Positions 12,501-21,067 of a stretch of 64,000 nucleotides of DNA are shown in pieces. Every line of letters starts with the position of its first letter. Positions within the stretch are counted from its first letter, which is position 1. A program made the translations under genes and the position numbers. Origin of the DNA: Pythium myriotylum (taxonomy: Eukaryota > Oomycota > Peronosporomycetes > Pythiales > Pythiaceae); contig JALJCQ010000030.1 in the NCBI GenBank assembly GCA_023091665.1, positions 2,420,501 to 2,484,500 of the forward strand, written 5' to 3'. The notes under the pieces are model-generated. The model did not search any database, was not told where the DNA came from, and worked only from the letters and a program-made list of their open reading frames with translations.

Positions 12501-15500
12501 GAACCGAATATTGCTTCGACCACGTCCGCAGTTGGGGCTAAGATATTCAGCACGACAAAATGGCGCTTAAGGCGATTCGGTATGTCGTTCTTCCCTCCTT
12601 TGGGATGAGCCATCGCCCCAATGTAACGAACATCTTCTATTGTCTTGATGTCACCACGCTTATCTTTGTCCAAGAAGCAAAGACTGCTTGTCTCAATAAG
12701 CTGACGAGCAACTTCGAGCGTTGGTTGGTCCCCCCAAGCATTTAGCGCTGGCATTGAGATATCGTCGAGGAAGAAGGTGAGTTTCTTTCCGTTCGCAGGT
12801 CCGAACGTCTTACCACCTCGTTTGTCAAGTTCAGCCTCAACCATTGACTGGAATCCACCAGGTGTGGACGTTCCAGCAAATATCAGCTGCCTAAAAATCA
12901 TTTGCTGCGCGTCGCTCGAGGAGCCCGCAGTTACATGGGATGGATTTAACAGATTTTCCGAAAAGAGTCGCGCGATCGTTGATTTTCCTGTTCCAGTCTC
13001 ACCCACGAGTAGTACTGGGGTATCGCTTGCATGGAGACGGTCAAGCAAGTAGAGTGCGCGCGCAGTGTCTGTCGTTGGAATGATCACGCTCGCAATGTTC
13101 ATGCCCTCTCTCACAGCGAGTTGGCTGAGATCACTGGGTGGACTCCACCTCTCCCACTCGAGTGTTGAAGAATGGAGGAAGAAGTCGAAGATCGTATCAC
13201 GGCTTTGGGAAGTTGGTGGTAAGGCTTGAGACTTCGACCGAATGAATTCGTGGAGTGCAACACGGTCATCACTGTCGAGTACACCACCAATTGTCCATGC
13301 GAGTGAGAAGACGAAGATACGTTCGAGTTCCACCTCGAGATCTGAAATAGCTTCACTCAGCTCGCAGTGACCCAGTAGACTTGAGAAGAGCGTCAGGCAG
13401 CTCTGCATGAGTGCAACGCGCTGGCAGTTCATGACTGGACGGCACTGCCTAGCAAGAAATGAGAATATATCTGAGTCGGAACTATTGCCCACGATACTTG
13501 ATATGCATCGCGAGATTACTTCCTTTTGCGAGTCATCACACTGTCTAGCACTGAGCCAGCTCTGCACAATAGGCTCCCAGTCCAAGTCAGTTTCACTGAC
13601 GTAAATAATTCCAGCGCGCGAGACAGTCGCCGGTGAAGCATTACGCAAATCTTCTACCTCAAACATTAGCTTCGAGTTTTCTGTCATGGGAAAGCGATCT
13701 CCATTGGCCAATGTGAGAATCTTGTTGTCATCCAGAACGGTGTTCAGGTTCTCTATCCAGATCGCATCAACCGGGCCGTCGCACACTATCCAAGACACGT
13801 CCTTGCGCGTTCGGTCATTGAACTTTGCCCAAATCGAGGCAAAAATTCCGTCAACCCACTCTCCACTGAGCTTGTCAGTCTCGCCAAACATTTCCTCTAC
13901 ACGAATAGCCTTTGGGTTCATCCGAATCTGCTTGTGTGGTGTTTTCGTGTATGCACTCAAAGTGGACTGAAGAGCTCGATATAGCTCGGATTTGCCTGCG
14001 CCAGCAGGTCCAACAACGATGATTCCATGACGCACCAAAGTCGTCTCGTAGAGCTGTAGCACTTTCGCTATCCATGGACCATGGGCGATTCGATTAGTTT
14101 TCGCGAGTACGCCTTGAATGACCTTTAGTATATCACCGTGCTTGGGCGTGGGCTGATGGTCTACACTCGGGAAAATATCTTTCAGTAGTGCTAAAAAGAT
14201 CGGGATGTCTTGGGCCACGAGTTTGCTTAAGTTCATATCTCGCAAGGTTGTCATCAGCAGCAACTCTTCGTTTGCCATAAGGTTGTCGCGCTTCGTTGCA
14301 CCAGCTGTGCGAAGAACAGAGAGAATGTTTCGCAAGCCGAAGTCATAGTGACGCTGCTTGGATAGCTGCTCCTCGCAGATACCATAGAGTGTTTTGAACT
14401 TCCGCGCTAACTCGGCAAACGAGTCATAGCCAACGGAGCACAGCTTTACTTTAATAATAATCTCTCGGTCAGGCACCATCATCGAGACTCCACGAAAGAG
14501 TGCTTTGAGGTTCTCAGGGAGCTCTTGACGCCCCTGGTAACCTGGGTTCATTGTGATGAAATACGCAACATCAGGATGCAACGCGATTGCCTGCGGATCC
14601 CCAGGAAATGAAAACGTTGTAGCAATGATGCGCTTTGCTGTTGTGATGGCAAGAACTTGCTGAGCAACGACAGACAACACGGGCAGCTCGATACGATTAA
14701 ACTCGTCAAAACAGCCCCATAGGCCACCTTGGCATAACCCTTTGAAAATCTTTGCCATATCCGAGAAACGTTGCTGATCCGTGCAGTTCGTCACAATAAC
14801 ATAGACACCGAGACTTCGGCCAAGGTCTTTCACGGTCTCCGTCTTGCCTGTGCCTGCTGGTCCTGCAGGCGCTCCTCCTAGGTGCATTCCGAGGGCCTGG
14901 CTTAATGTAATGTATGCGCGATCGGTCAATGGGGTAATTACAAGTCGCTCCTTGCACCCAAGGTACTCAAACGCATACTTGAAGTCAACATCGCAGATTG
15001 AGATTTGGCACACACCAGGGCCACCAGCGTTATCTGTCAAAGAGAGATCTTGGGCCTGACCTACGGTGGATTTCCAATAGAACCTTGCCTGCTTTAGCCA
15101 CTCGAAATCATTTGCATCTGAAATTTTCTTTTCTTTGTAGAGACGGCACAATTCCGCGAAGCAGTCGCGCTGATGAACTTGGATTGTGATTAGCGTCTCG
15201 ACCTTTGTACGAGTCATTTTGGTTCCAAGATCCGTTAGACACCACGATGATAATTCGGATAGCATAGCAGAATGCTTTTTGGCAGTTGCTGTCATGATTC
15301 CTTTCGTTGATCGACATTTTGTGAGTGCTTCCTGGCATTCTGCAGTCCAGCTTAGTTGAATCCCGAGCAGGGCGAACTGACCACAAAATTTTAACACGAA
15401 TTCACGTAGTGATCCTCCGCTAGAACATTCTGCTGCTGTCTGTCGACAGATATTCTTCATCGTTCGTCGCATTTCCTTCTCTAGAGCACTTAACCAGTCT

Positions 15501-18500
15501 TCGATGTTGCCATCGGCAAGGACAGGGTTCACAAGGGTAATAACCTCTTCATCGCTTCCAACGCTCGACTTCAGCTGCAAAATCTTACGCTTATCACCTC
15601 CGCTTTTTGTTTCATGGACGACTTGATCAACTGAGTCAAAAATCTTCTCATAATATTGTTGTACTGATGTGGGATCGGACCCACGCGAGAGGATAAGGAG
15701 CAAGAGTGGGTTCGACACAAAGTAGAACCTTGGAAATCTCTTCCGCTTTTGCTCCAAGTAGCCTTCTAGTGATTTTTGGCACTTTTCCAACTCACCAAAC
15801 AAGATGGGAAGCGTGCTTCTAAGCAATTCATTTGAGCAGCACAGCACGACAGTGCCGATCTCCGACGCTTTTGTCATGATCTTAATCCAGTCTTTGTCGA
15901 TCTTTGCAAACTTTTTTGCTTCGAGAGGCATCTGCTTGGCGATATCTCCGCCTGTGAAAACCGACTCGAGGGACATCCACAGCGTTTGCACTTTAATCCA
16001 GAGCTCCAAAATATCTGAGGTGTCGGACAGTTGTGCAAGCTTAGATTGGACGCTGTCCTTGAAGTACACGACATGGCGCATACTGAGCATAGCCTGCAGC
16101 TGAAGCTGGCTTTCCTCCAGATCTTCCATAACGAGACCGTATCCTTTAAGAATCGGGACATTTCGGGATCTCCATTCTCCAAATTCGAACGATGTGCCTG
16201 CCCAGCGCTCTTTGATGTCTTTAATCTTTGTCTCGATCTGTTGCTGCTTTTGTGCACTTTCGCAAACGTATTCTATTTCTTCTTTCCATTGCAGCAGTTT
16301 CGCGTCAAATACGTCTTGGAATGTGAACGCATCGCTCTCAACAGACAAATCCCTGCTACATAGGCGGATAACGTCTTCCCAGTGGCGCGCTTTTATACTC
16401 TCCTTTGCAAGTTCCTTTATGAGCGGCAATACTTCAAGAAACTCGTTGATATCTTTACGAAGAATATGATATGCTTCCCATTCGCATAATTTTTTGGGTA
16501 GTCTCTTGCACCGGAGATCAAAACTCGTGAATGTTTCGGTCATTTTTTGTAATGACCCTCCAACTTGACTCCATGGAATACTTTTGAAGTCTTCGATTGC
16601 ATTTACCACATCCATGAAAAGACCGTACAACTGGTCAAGAAGAAGCAATTCCTTTTTTGTTCGCACAAGTTCTGGATACTCGGTGGGTCTCATTCCAAAG
16701 AGCTCTTCACCTGCACTGTAGACCTCTAGTTTCCGTTCACGAATGAGGATAAGTTCTTTGAAGCGTTGAAGTCGCTCCACTGCTTCTGCCGGTAACAGTC
16801 CTGACACCATGGGGCCGTTATCGTTGTAATCACAGCGAAACTGAAGTACATCAACCTGAAACTCCTTGACATCTTTAATGAGCTGTTTCTTGAAGATACC
16901 TTGCACTTCGGATAGGTTGTCAGTAACTTCTTCTGCATAGTCGACCAGCTTTCGCCACGCACTACGAATTACTGACTTCTGATCCATTTCATCCTTGTCC
17001 ATATAACCTCCCGGAAGGTAATGCTCTAGCATCTCGTACATGTCGGTCATCGGATTGATTTCCATTTCAATCGCAGATTCCCGCTCACGGATCTCTTTCA
17101 GTACTCCCATGACGAATCGCAGTACATCTAATGAATCTACGTTCGTGCTCAGCTTGTTGGTTGTTACACGTATATACTCCATCAGATTTGTAAGCGCCGA
17201 CTTTGCTTGCTGGTGCACGCGGTCTGAGTACTGCACTTTCCACTGGCGGCACTCGTTCCGCAGTTGGAGCTTGAGGTTCTTGGTATTTAGCGACAGAACA
17301 GCAATGTTGTGAACCGGTGCAATATGATTGATTTCAGCTTCGACACTCATGAAATGCTTTAGTTCGCCTTCAAAATCCTGTATCGATGGGTTGCGCTTCA
17401 TGAACTGATTGTATCGAAACTCCATGTCCTCTTTCCATAGCCAGTCATATTTTTTGAACGTCGTTAGATACTCGTGAACTTGATTTTTTGTGCCATGAAG
17501 GGCGCCAGTAAGTAGGATTGCGACCTTGATGATTTCTGTGTCACAGCCAAGCTTCTCGAAAAGAGATATTCGGGCTGTCTCAGGGAAGACATCTCGCTGT
17601 CCCCACTCGTATAACGATTTTGAGCACTTGAGGACGGCAACGGCTGAACGGTTAAGGGCCTTCTGGATATCATCCAGTGAGGGGCTTAGCCGCACAGAAG
17701 GCACAGAGAGCTGAACATCTACTTCAAAGAAGGGTCGCTCGAGAAACAAGAAGCCTGTCCCAGCTTTTGAGCAAATGCGCTTCTTGATAGCGTCCAGCGA
17801 AGCTTTGGTCGCATTGAGTAGCGCGCGGTAAAACAAGTTCTTGTAGTAATTCCGAAAAGTTGACATCGATTCGTCGTCGTTGACAGACGTGAGATCGGAG
17901 GATAAAGCTGCTCCATCTAACGTATAGTCGCATATCAGCCGCAGCACATCTTCAACGGCATTTTCTATCTCTACGTTTTTTGCAGCAAGTAGAGTAGTCA
18001 CGTTCGCGACATGCTTCTCCTGCATACGCACGAAGTCGTCGAGGGCGAATGACTGATCTGTCGGTAAATATACTAGTGATGCCTTTGCAACAATCTTCAA
18101 GTTTTTCTCGATTCGATTCTCAATAATGTCGTACACAGTATTAATGAGTTCCTCGAGACGCTGAAGCGCAGTATGTACTTGGGTTTTATACCCGTCGATA
18201 TTCATACTTGTCCAAGTGAGGGTTACCATGCCTGGACGTATTTTGAGTTGGAGATCTTCAAGATGAGGCTTGAGAAGGGTTGAAGTAACTGGTATGATTC
18301 GTGAGATAACGCGATCATACTCCTTCAACGTGTACGACAGATCGTTGTAGTAAAGCTTGAACTTGTCCTCCTGCAGCAACACCATCTTCGCATTTTCTGG
18401 AACCTCGATACCCATCCGATCAAGGCACTTTGCTTCGCGAATCAGTTGCAGAATCTCTTTGTCGAAGTTAACGAACAGCTTTCCCGTATCTGGATGCTTG

Positions 18501-20590
18501 ATTATCAGTGTGGCATGTAGTCCTGCTTTCGCAGTCTCCACGGAGCGGCACCAAGCTTCATACCACAAGTACTCGAACGCTACAAGCGTCCGTGCCACCT
18601 TGTTGTAGGTCTTAATGATCTTTTTCGAATCTTTTGTCGACAAAACTGTGGGGTTGCTCTCGAACTTCCTCATTGGTTCTTCGATACGCCTCAGCAGATG
18701 ACGAGACCACAAAATATTCCCCGAGACCGGTGGTAAATTCCGAGCGATAGGTGGGTCATGTCGGAACCTCTCGTAGATGTCTTGTACATTTGTCAAGTCG
18801 AGACCATAATTGTGGAATATCACTGTGAACTTCGAATCCAAGTCGGCACGTAGAGACTCGCGTTGGAGGATTGACTGAAATTGTTTTAGCAGATGGAGTG
18901 ACTGTTCAATGCTCGTAATTGAATCGAAGCTGACGTTGATGAACTGCTGGAGTGAGGACTCCAAGTCGGAGATCTGAATGTTGAATTCTACATAGTCTCG
19001 ATCAAACTTATTGCTGTGGTAGTCGAGCAAGTCGTGTTTGTGAGCTTGAAACTCGCGAATTATTGTATGGAACGACTGAAGTAGTGTGGCCATTCCTTCA
19101 AGCGAATGGAGAGCCAGAGAGCGAAACTGATGGATTGTGCTGAACATGTCGATGAGCTTGACGACACGCCGACAGAATAAATCGAACTTGCCAAAAATCT
19201 GCGTCTCACTGAAGTCAAACTGCTTGCCCTTCGGCATCGTTAGCAATTTGTCCTTGGTCAAACGGTACTGCTCTTGATACGCCTCGTTTAACTTCAAGCA
19301 GGCTTCAAGTTCTAGTAGCAATGGTTCGGGGTCTTTCTGCCAGATTGACTCTGGCGGCGAGTCTCCCAGAATGCTTTTTTTGCACAGCGCGATCATCTGG
19401 TTCGTTATCTTCATGAACAGCTTCGTCATCCGCTCTGTAGTATTGTAGTAGCGCGCAATTGTATGAATCATCTTCACTGAATTCATCAAAGCCGGGAGAG
19501 AGTCGACAACCGACGATGGAGTGCCAGTATATAACGGTTCGATGAAGCGTTCAAGTGTGGCGAGGTACTTTACATTGTCTTTCGCTTCGTTTGCTGCCTC
19601 CGTAATATTCGTATCGATTTGCTTCCATTGCCGCAGTAAACCGGAGATGTTAAGCTTATCGAGGGAGCCGTCCTGCAGTTTGGATACTACGTTCAGCACA
19701 CCCGTGACCATTTTGCATTCTTTCGTCTTGAGCTGCTCCGTGATCCCCATCAAGCGCTGAAGTCGGCGCTTCCAGTACTCGAGCTCTGTATGCGGTCCTG
19801 CGTCGTGGGACTCCCACCGACCTTGGTCATTATCCTCGAGGTAGGACTCTGTCTGCTTGCACCAATCCTGGAGTAGATCAACGAAGTGGTACACTGCGTG
19901 GTCGTCTCCCGAGAGCCTGGACAGGCTTCGCGAGTCGCTCGCGTCGTATCTTTTGTCAGGCTTCCGCAAGTCAAGACCGGTGTTCATGGCCTTGAGGTTC
20001 TCTTGGATGTCGGTCACGAACGACTTGAGCCCGTACATGAATTCATAACGCGACTCGTTGTCGGCATCACCCCACTCGGGTTCTTGTCTCAGCGCCAGAA
20101 TGGGAACGAACACCTGAGCGAGGGTCGTCTCCACCGAGAGAAGCACTGACGGGTCCAAAACTCCATACGAAACCAGGTGGTCGTTTGCCGCTGCCGGGTC
20201 GACAAAGAACTGTGCTGCTGAGGAGGCACTCTCGAGTGTCGCGGTCTCGGGTTCAACGGCCGTGGAAACCGGGCGCGCCGCGTCGGCGGTTCGCTCGCGC
20301 GGCACTTTGGCGAAGAAGACGGCGCGGCTGCGCAGCGGCTCGTCGAGCCCGTCGCTCACAAAGAGCTCTTTGCGGCGCTCGGTCGCGGGCGCGTAGTCGG
20401 CGTCGTCGTCGTCGCCGCGCGTCTGGTAGAAGAAGAAGATCGTGCGCGGGCCGTCGGCGCGGAAGAAGAGCGCGAGCCTCTCCATGTTGCGGTTGGTCTT
20501 CATGAGCTCTTCGACCTGCGCCTCGTCCGAGAAGCCGAGTCCGATCTGCAGCCGCTGCACGATCCATCGGTGGCGCGCCTGGAACGCCAT
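6506..20590 (-). CDS. Axonemal dynein heavy chain, intronless, 4,694 residues
   Basis: The motor subunit of ciliary dynein, driving zoospore flagella along microtubules. One open frame of 14,085 nt starts at an ATG in a GCCACCATGG context. The frame stays open upstream to 20911, but that part is low-complexity and probably untranslated. P-loops of the AAA ring: AAA1 GPAGTGKTETVKDL (about residue 1910), AAA2 GPAGAGKSELYRAL (about 2195), AAA3 GETGTGKSTIARLF (about 2530), AAA4 GVGGSGKQSLAKLA (about 2930). The antiparallel coiled-coil stalk and microtubule-binding tip follow AAA4 (about 3170-3500). The end, HWTLRGVALLCSADL, is the family's usual C-terminus. The N-terminal tail and linker (PPIARNLPPVSG, RIEEPM) suggest an outer-arm gamma/DNAH5-8-like class, but that is inference. 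No frameshift or lost motif seen. Confidence 0.95.
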   Translation of the reverse strand: MAFQARHRWIVQRLQIGLGFSDEAQVEELMKTNRNMERLALFFRADGPRTIFFFYQTRGDDDDADYAPATERRKELFVSDGLDEPLRSRAVFFAKVPRERTADAARPVSTAVEPETATLESASSAAQFFVDPAAANDHLVSYGVLDPSVLLSVETTLAQVFVPILALRQEPEWGDADNESRYEFMYGLKSFVTDIQENLKAMNTGLDLRKPDKRYDASDSRSLSRLSGDDHAVYHFVDLLQDWCKQTESYLEDNDQGRWESHDAGPHTELEYWKRRLQRLMGITEQLKTKECKMVTGVLNVVSKLQDGSLDKLNISGLLRQWKQIDTNITEAANEAKDNVKYLATLERFIEPLYTGTPSSVVDSLPALMNSVKMIHTIARYYNTTERMTKLFMKITNQMIALCKKSILGDSPPESIWQKDPEPLLLELEACLKLNEAYQEQYRLTKDKLLTMPKGKQFDFSETQIFGKFDLFCRRVVKLIDMFSTIHQFRSLALHSLEGMATLLQSFHTIIREFQAHKHDLLDYHSNKFDRDYVEFNIQISDLESSLQQFINVSFDSITSIEQSLHLLKQFQSILQRESLRADLDSKFTVIFHNYGLDLTNVQDIYERFRHDPPIARNLPPVSGNILWSRHLLRRIEEPMRKFESNPTVLSTKDSKKIIKTYNKVARTLVAFEYLWYEAWCRSVETAKAGLHATLIIKHPDTGKLFVNFDKEILQLIREAKCLDRMGIEVPENAKMVLLQEDKFKLYYNDLSYTLKEYDRVISRIIPVTSTLLKPHLEDLQLKIRPGMVTLTWTSMNIDGYKTQVHTALQRLEELINTVYDIIENRIEKNLKIVAKASLVYLPTDQSFALDDFVRMQEKHVANVTTLLAAKNVEIENAVEDVLRLICDYTLDGAALSSDLTSVNDDESMSTFRNYYKNLFYRALLNATKASLDAIKKRICSKAGTGFLFLERPFFEVDVQLSVPSVRLSPSLDDIQKALNRSAVAVLKCSKSLYEWGQRDVFPETARISLFEKLGCDTEIIKVAILLTGALHGTKNQVHEYLTTFKKYDWLWKEDMEFRYNQFMKRNPSIQDFEGELKHFMSVEAEINHIAPVHNIAVLSLNTKNLKLQLRNECRQWKVQYSDRVHQQAKSALTNLMEYIRVTTNKLSTNVDSLDVLRFVMGVLKEIRERESAIEMEINPMTDMYEMLEHYLPGGYMDKDEMDQKSVIRSAWRKLVDYAEEVTDNLSEVQGIFKKQLIKDVKEFQVDVLQFRCDYNDNGPMVSGLLPAEAVERLQRFKELILIRERKLEVYSAGEELFGMRPTEYPELVRTKKELLLLDQLYGLFMDVVNAIEDFKSIPWSQVGGSLQKMTETFTSFDLRCKRLPKKLCEWEAYHILRKDINEFLEVLPLIKELAKESIKARHWEDVIRLCSRDLSVESDAFTFQDVFDAKLLQWKEEIEYVCESAQKQQQIETKIKDIKERWAGTSFEFGEWRSRNVPILKGYGLVMEDLEESQLQLQAMLSMRHVVYFKDSVQSKLAQLSDTSDILELWIKVQTLWMSLESVFTGGDIAKQMPLEAKKFAKIDKDWIKIMTKASEIGTVVLCCSNELLRSTLPILFGELEKCQKSLEGYLEQKRKRFPRFYFVSNPLLLLILSRGSDPTSVQQYYEKIFDSVDQVVHETKSGGDKRKILQLKSSVGSDEEVITLVNPVLADGNIEDWLSALEKEMRRTMKNICRQTAAECSSGGSLREFVLKFCGQFALLGIQLSWTAECQEALTKCRSTKGIMTATAKKHSAMLSELSSWCLTDLGTKMTRTKVETLITIQVHQRDCFAELCRLYKEKKISDANDFEWLKQARFYWKSTVGQAQDLSLTDNAGGPGVCQISICDVDFKYAFEYLGCKERLVITPLTDRAYITLSQALGMHLGGAPAGPAGTGKTETVKDLGRSLGVYVIVTNCTDQQRFSDMAKIFKGLCQGGLWGCFDEFNRIELPVLSVVAQQVLAITTAKRIIATTFSFPGDPQAIALHPDVAYFITMNPGYQGRQELPENLKALFRGVSMMVPDREIIIKVKLCSVGYDSFAELARKFKTLYGICEEQLSKQRHYDFGLRNILSVLRTAGATKRDNLMANEELLLMTTLRDMNLSKLVAQDIPIFLALLKDIFPSVDHQPTPKHGDILKVIQGVLAKTNRIAHGPWIAKVLQLYETTLVRHGIIVVGPAGAGKSELYRALQSTLSAYTKTPHKQIRMNPKAIRVEEMFGETDKLSGEWVDGIFASIWAKFNDRTRKDVSWIVCDGPVDAIWIENLNTVLDDNKILTLANGDRFPMTENSKLMFEVEDLRNASPATVSRAGIIYVSETDLDWEPIVQSWLSARQCDDSQKEVISRCISSIVGNSSDSDIFSFLARQCRPVMNCQRVALMQSCLTLFSSLLGHCELSEAISDLEVELERIFVFSLAWTIGGVLDSDDRVALHEFIRSKSQALPPTSQSRDTIFDFFLHSSTLEWERWSPPSDLSQLAVREGMNIASVIIPTTDTARALYLLDRLHASDTPVLLVGETGTGKSTIARLFSENLLNPSHVTAGSSSDAQQMIFRQLIFAGTSTPGGFQSMVEAELDKRGGKTFGPANGKKLTFFLDDISMPALNAWGDQPTLEVARQLIETSSLCFLDKDKRGDIKTIEDVRYIGAMAHPKGGKNDIPNRLKRHFVVLNILAPTADVVEAIFGSMMRARFATDIEHKKPIGEVAGRLATASIQLWQWMRRTMLPTPQKFHYFFSLREISRCFQGVLRVPHECIATEKMLVKLWRHESERVFSDRLITNDDKLKFYHEVGVVCDTVLLKTQPSVVVSSSATKDRAGDGTCAVVASSISAASVGSLFVDFLREAMVDEYGEVISEAPKIYEPASSIHTVRTRAEQLLAQFNKEYPTKRLPLILFDEALYHLIRITRVLGMPQNNMMLVGVGGSGKQSLAKLAAVIAGCQMFQIQITKAYNLTSFLDDFRALFKVAGQTGKRVAFVITEADMKEDSFLEAVNAFLANGEIPGLFPRDELTVMAGDLRTAMQKMHPQLPDTLDNLVRFFFDQVRENLHLVLCLSPVSKDFVERCQEFPNLINGTTIDWFLSWPEEALVAVSHGYLEGFSIESPPQVKDQLITQMGRIHQCVVEVCEEYFHKMRRHVFQTPRCFLHFLTTYKTLYSEKLEEIHKNESAINVGLQKLIQGAQDVEKMKVILKEEEAKLVVAEAATNKMLENLQIKSLEAKKENDIVQKFKEQCQADAGIIYQEKQDAEEDLKKAQPFLDEAERAVSSIKPNDLNELKKLAKPGDVIKLIFDCVSILQMCPLLKVEKSSITLGLAKDKKSLDFILDSFQIARAGMLADTRFLQNIFYFSKHQKDNINEETMELMMPYMELDGFTAPVAKNASKAAEGLFCWVKAMMMYHEASKVVKPKLEMLRLLEGKFEAAQATLQASEEKLQKCQAVLTHLQEDFQTQMEEKAKVEAFAHATKKKMDQATALINGLSGERKRWTDDSNRFVERKAHLVGDSAIAAAFLSYCGPFNRDFRDILLKQRIPNELTAKQVPWTRDYVLERFLIDQGSVSDWNLQGLPSDPLSTQNGMLVALGGRSRFPLLIDPQGQALAWVLNREVDKLGPGGGVVSMSAPKLRDHVEYSVSEGKALVLDGVDQQDVDPMLHNLLDHNFVVRAKARFVNILDRLIECHDDFALYLTTRLPNPHFSPELQARTLVVDFTVTQKGLEEQLLARVIQKEQKSLEEQLLRVQQELNANTKSLVSLDALLLDRLSANTSGNLLDDLELITVLAETKAKATEVNDKITAAEDMKKGIDEKREHYRPVATRGSVLYFGMVDFASVNAMYQSSLDQFLVLFRKSIDLSEKSTLLSKRVNNIIEILTYLVYRYVNRGLYEQHKLSFLLMVALKICVAAESISSGDVTLFLKAGASRKISSDQPKPFQWMTTQSWLNVVQLATEKPLFKHLLSDLERSEPLWRKWYEDNEPEKLPLPDYENILFDPRVMTASLHFHRLLLIRSLREDRTILAVSDFLRALETVEVTVAGNASTKLPAMGPRYTEAVTDTVESVFQEMQPDIPVLYLLSAGADPTESIEAFARKKRQSVACISMGEGQEIVASKAISAAALNGSWVLLQNCHLGLAFMETLDDILHKLRETASADFRLFLTCEPHPQFPIALLQRATKVTNEPPSGLRAGMLRSYTVLVDQDKLDRIESSQWRTLLFVFCFLHSVVQERRKFGALGFGVPYEFNTSDLSAATSFLEKHLYTSTNGGVSWGTVQYMVAEVHYGGRITDEMDRRLFRAYCEAWLNNTVLSNSFSFTPECTVAPHSSGGKGSAVSVGSQLFNYNIPESVEIDEYHRFISGFPKVDSPEIFGLHPNADLTYRVKEVTSLLNVIVETQPKDQSSFQGGETREDVVVKKVKELLVAIPESFIEDDCILTIRTKLGGVEVPLNIFLFQEIQRLQHVVSIVRVSLEQVQRAIHGEIALTASIRLTINAIFDGKVPLAWVYRGVSGSDEISWLSSALGLWFTGLADRCIQLRNWLERGRPHSFWLAGFSNPQGFLTAMRQEVTRHHSSDRWALDDVVYHSEVTDYDRLEQIKQAPRDGILVHGLVLDGAAWNKNDGTLVEAEPKKLFAPLPVVYVTATTKAQKKNRTNDYGPYGGYDAPLYRYALRTDRYYILSITLSSRDHRPLHWTLRGVALLCSADL

Positions 20591-21067
20591 GGTGGCGGTC
20601 GAGCCTGCAGGGCTGTCTGGTTCAACATGGGCGCGCCGCTTCATGGGTGTCGTTCCAGATGCGAAGGTGGCACACCGTGTGGGACGCGTCGCGGCGGGAC
20701 CCCGCCCTCTCCCGTTGCAACGTGGCCGCCCACCACGTAACCTGTTGGAAACATTGTTGGAATCCCCACCACTTCGCTGGACAGTGGTGTTTAAAACAGC
20801 GTCCGATTGTCCCCTTTCCACTTCGACCCGACAGCCTGCGACAGAGAGCGCGTCCGCACATCGTTGGCTCGTTGGCGTTGGTTTGCCGCCAACAGACCGC
20901 CAACTCTCCAATCCCTCGGCTCACGCACAGATCCCGCCCTTCGGGACCAGTGACGGCGAAAGAAAGAAGGAAAGAAGAGCAAAAAAAAAAAGAAGACACC
21001 TACTCGCCAACTCGCCAACTCACCAACTCGCCAACTCGCCAACTTGCCAACTGACCAACTCGCGATC
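20591..21067. promoter_or_regulatory. Divergent promoter region, dynein and coiled-coil genes
   Basis: A 477-bp gap between two outward-facing start codons. It is GC-rich near the dynein start and ends in a purine-rich tract (20958-20996, with a run of eleven A) and the octamer repeat listed separately. No further gene is supported; frames reading through it are upstream extensions. Confidence 0.45.
21003..21063 (+). repeat. Octamer tandem repeat directly before a start codon
   Basis: About 7.5 head-to-tail copies of CTCGCCAA with a few substitutions, ending 4 nt before the ATG at 21068. It would lie in the 5' leader of the coiled-coil gene, or in the basal promoter if transcription starts inside it. 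Confidence 0.9.

Noticed and set aside
20591..20911. In-frame 107-codon N-terminal extension of dynein
   Set aside because: Low-complexity, Arg/Gly-rich and followed by an ATG in a textbook GCCACCATGG context where family-like sequence begins.
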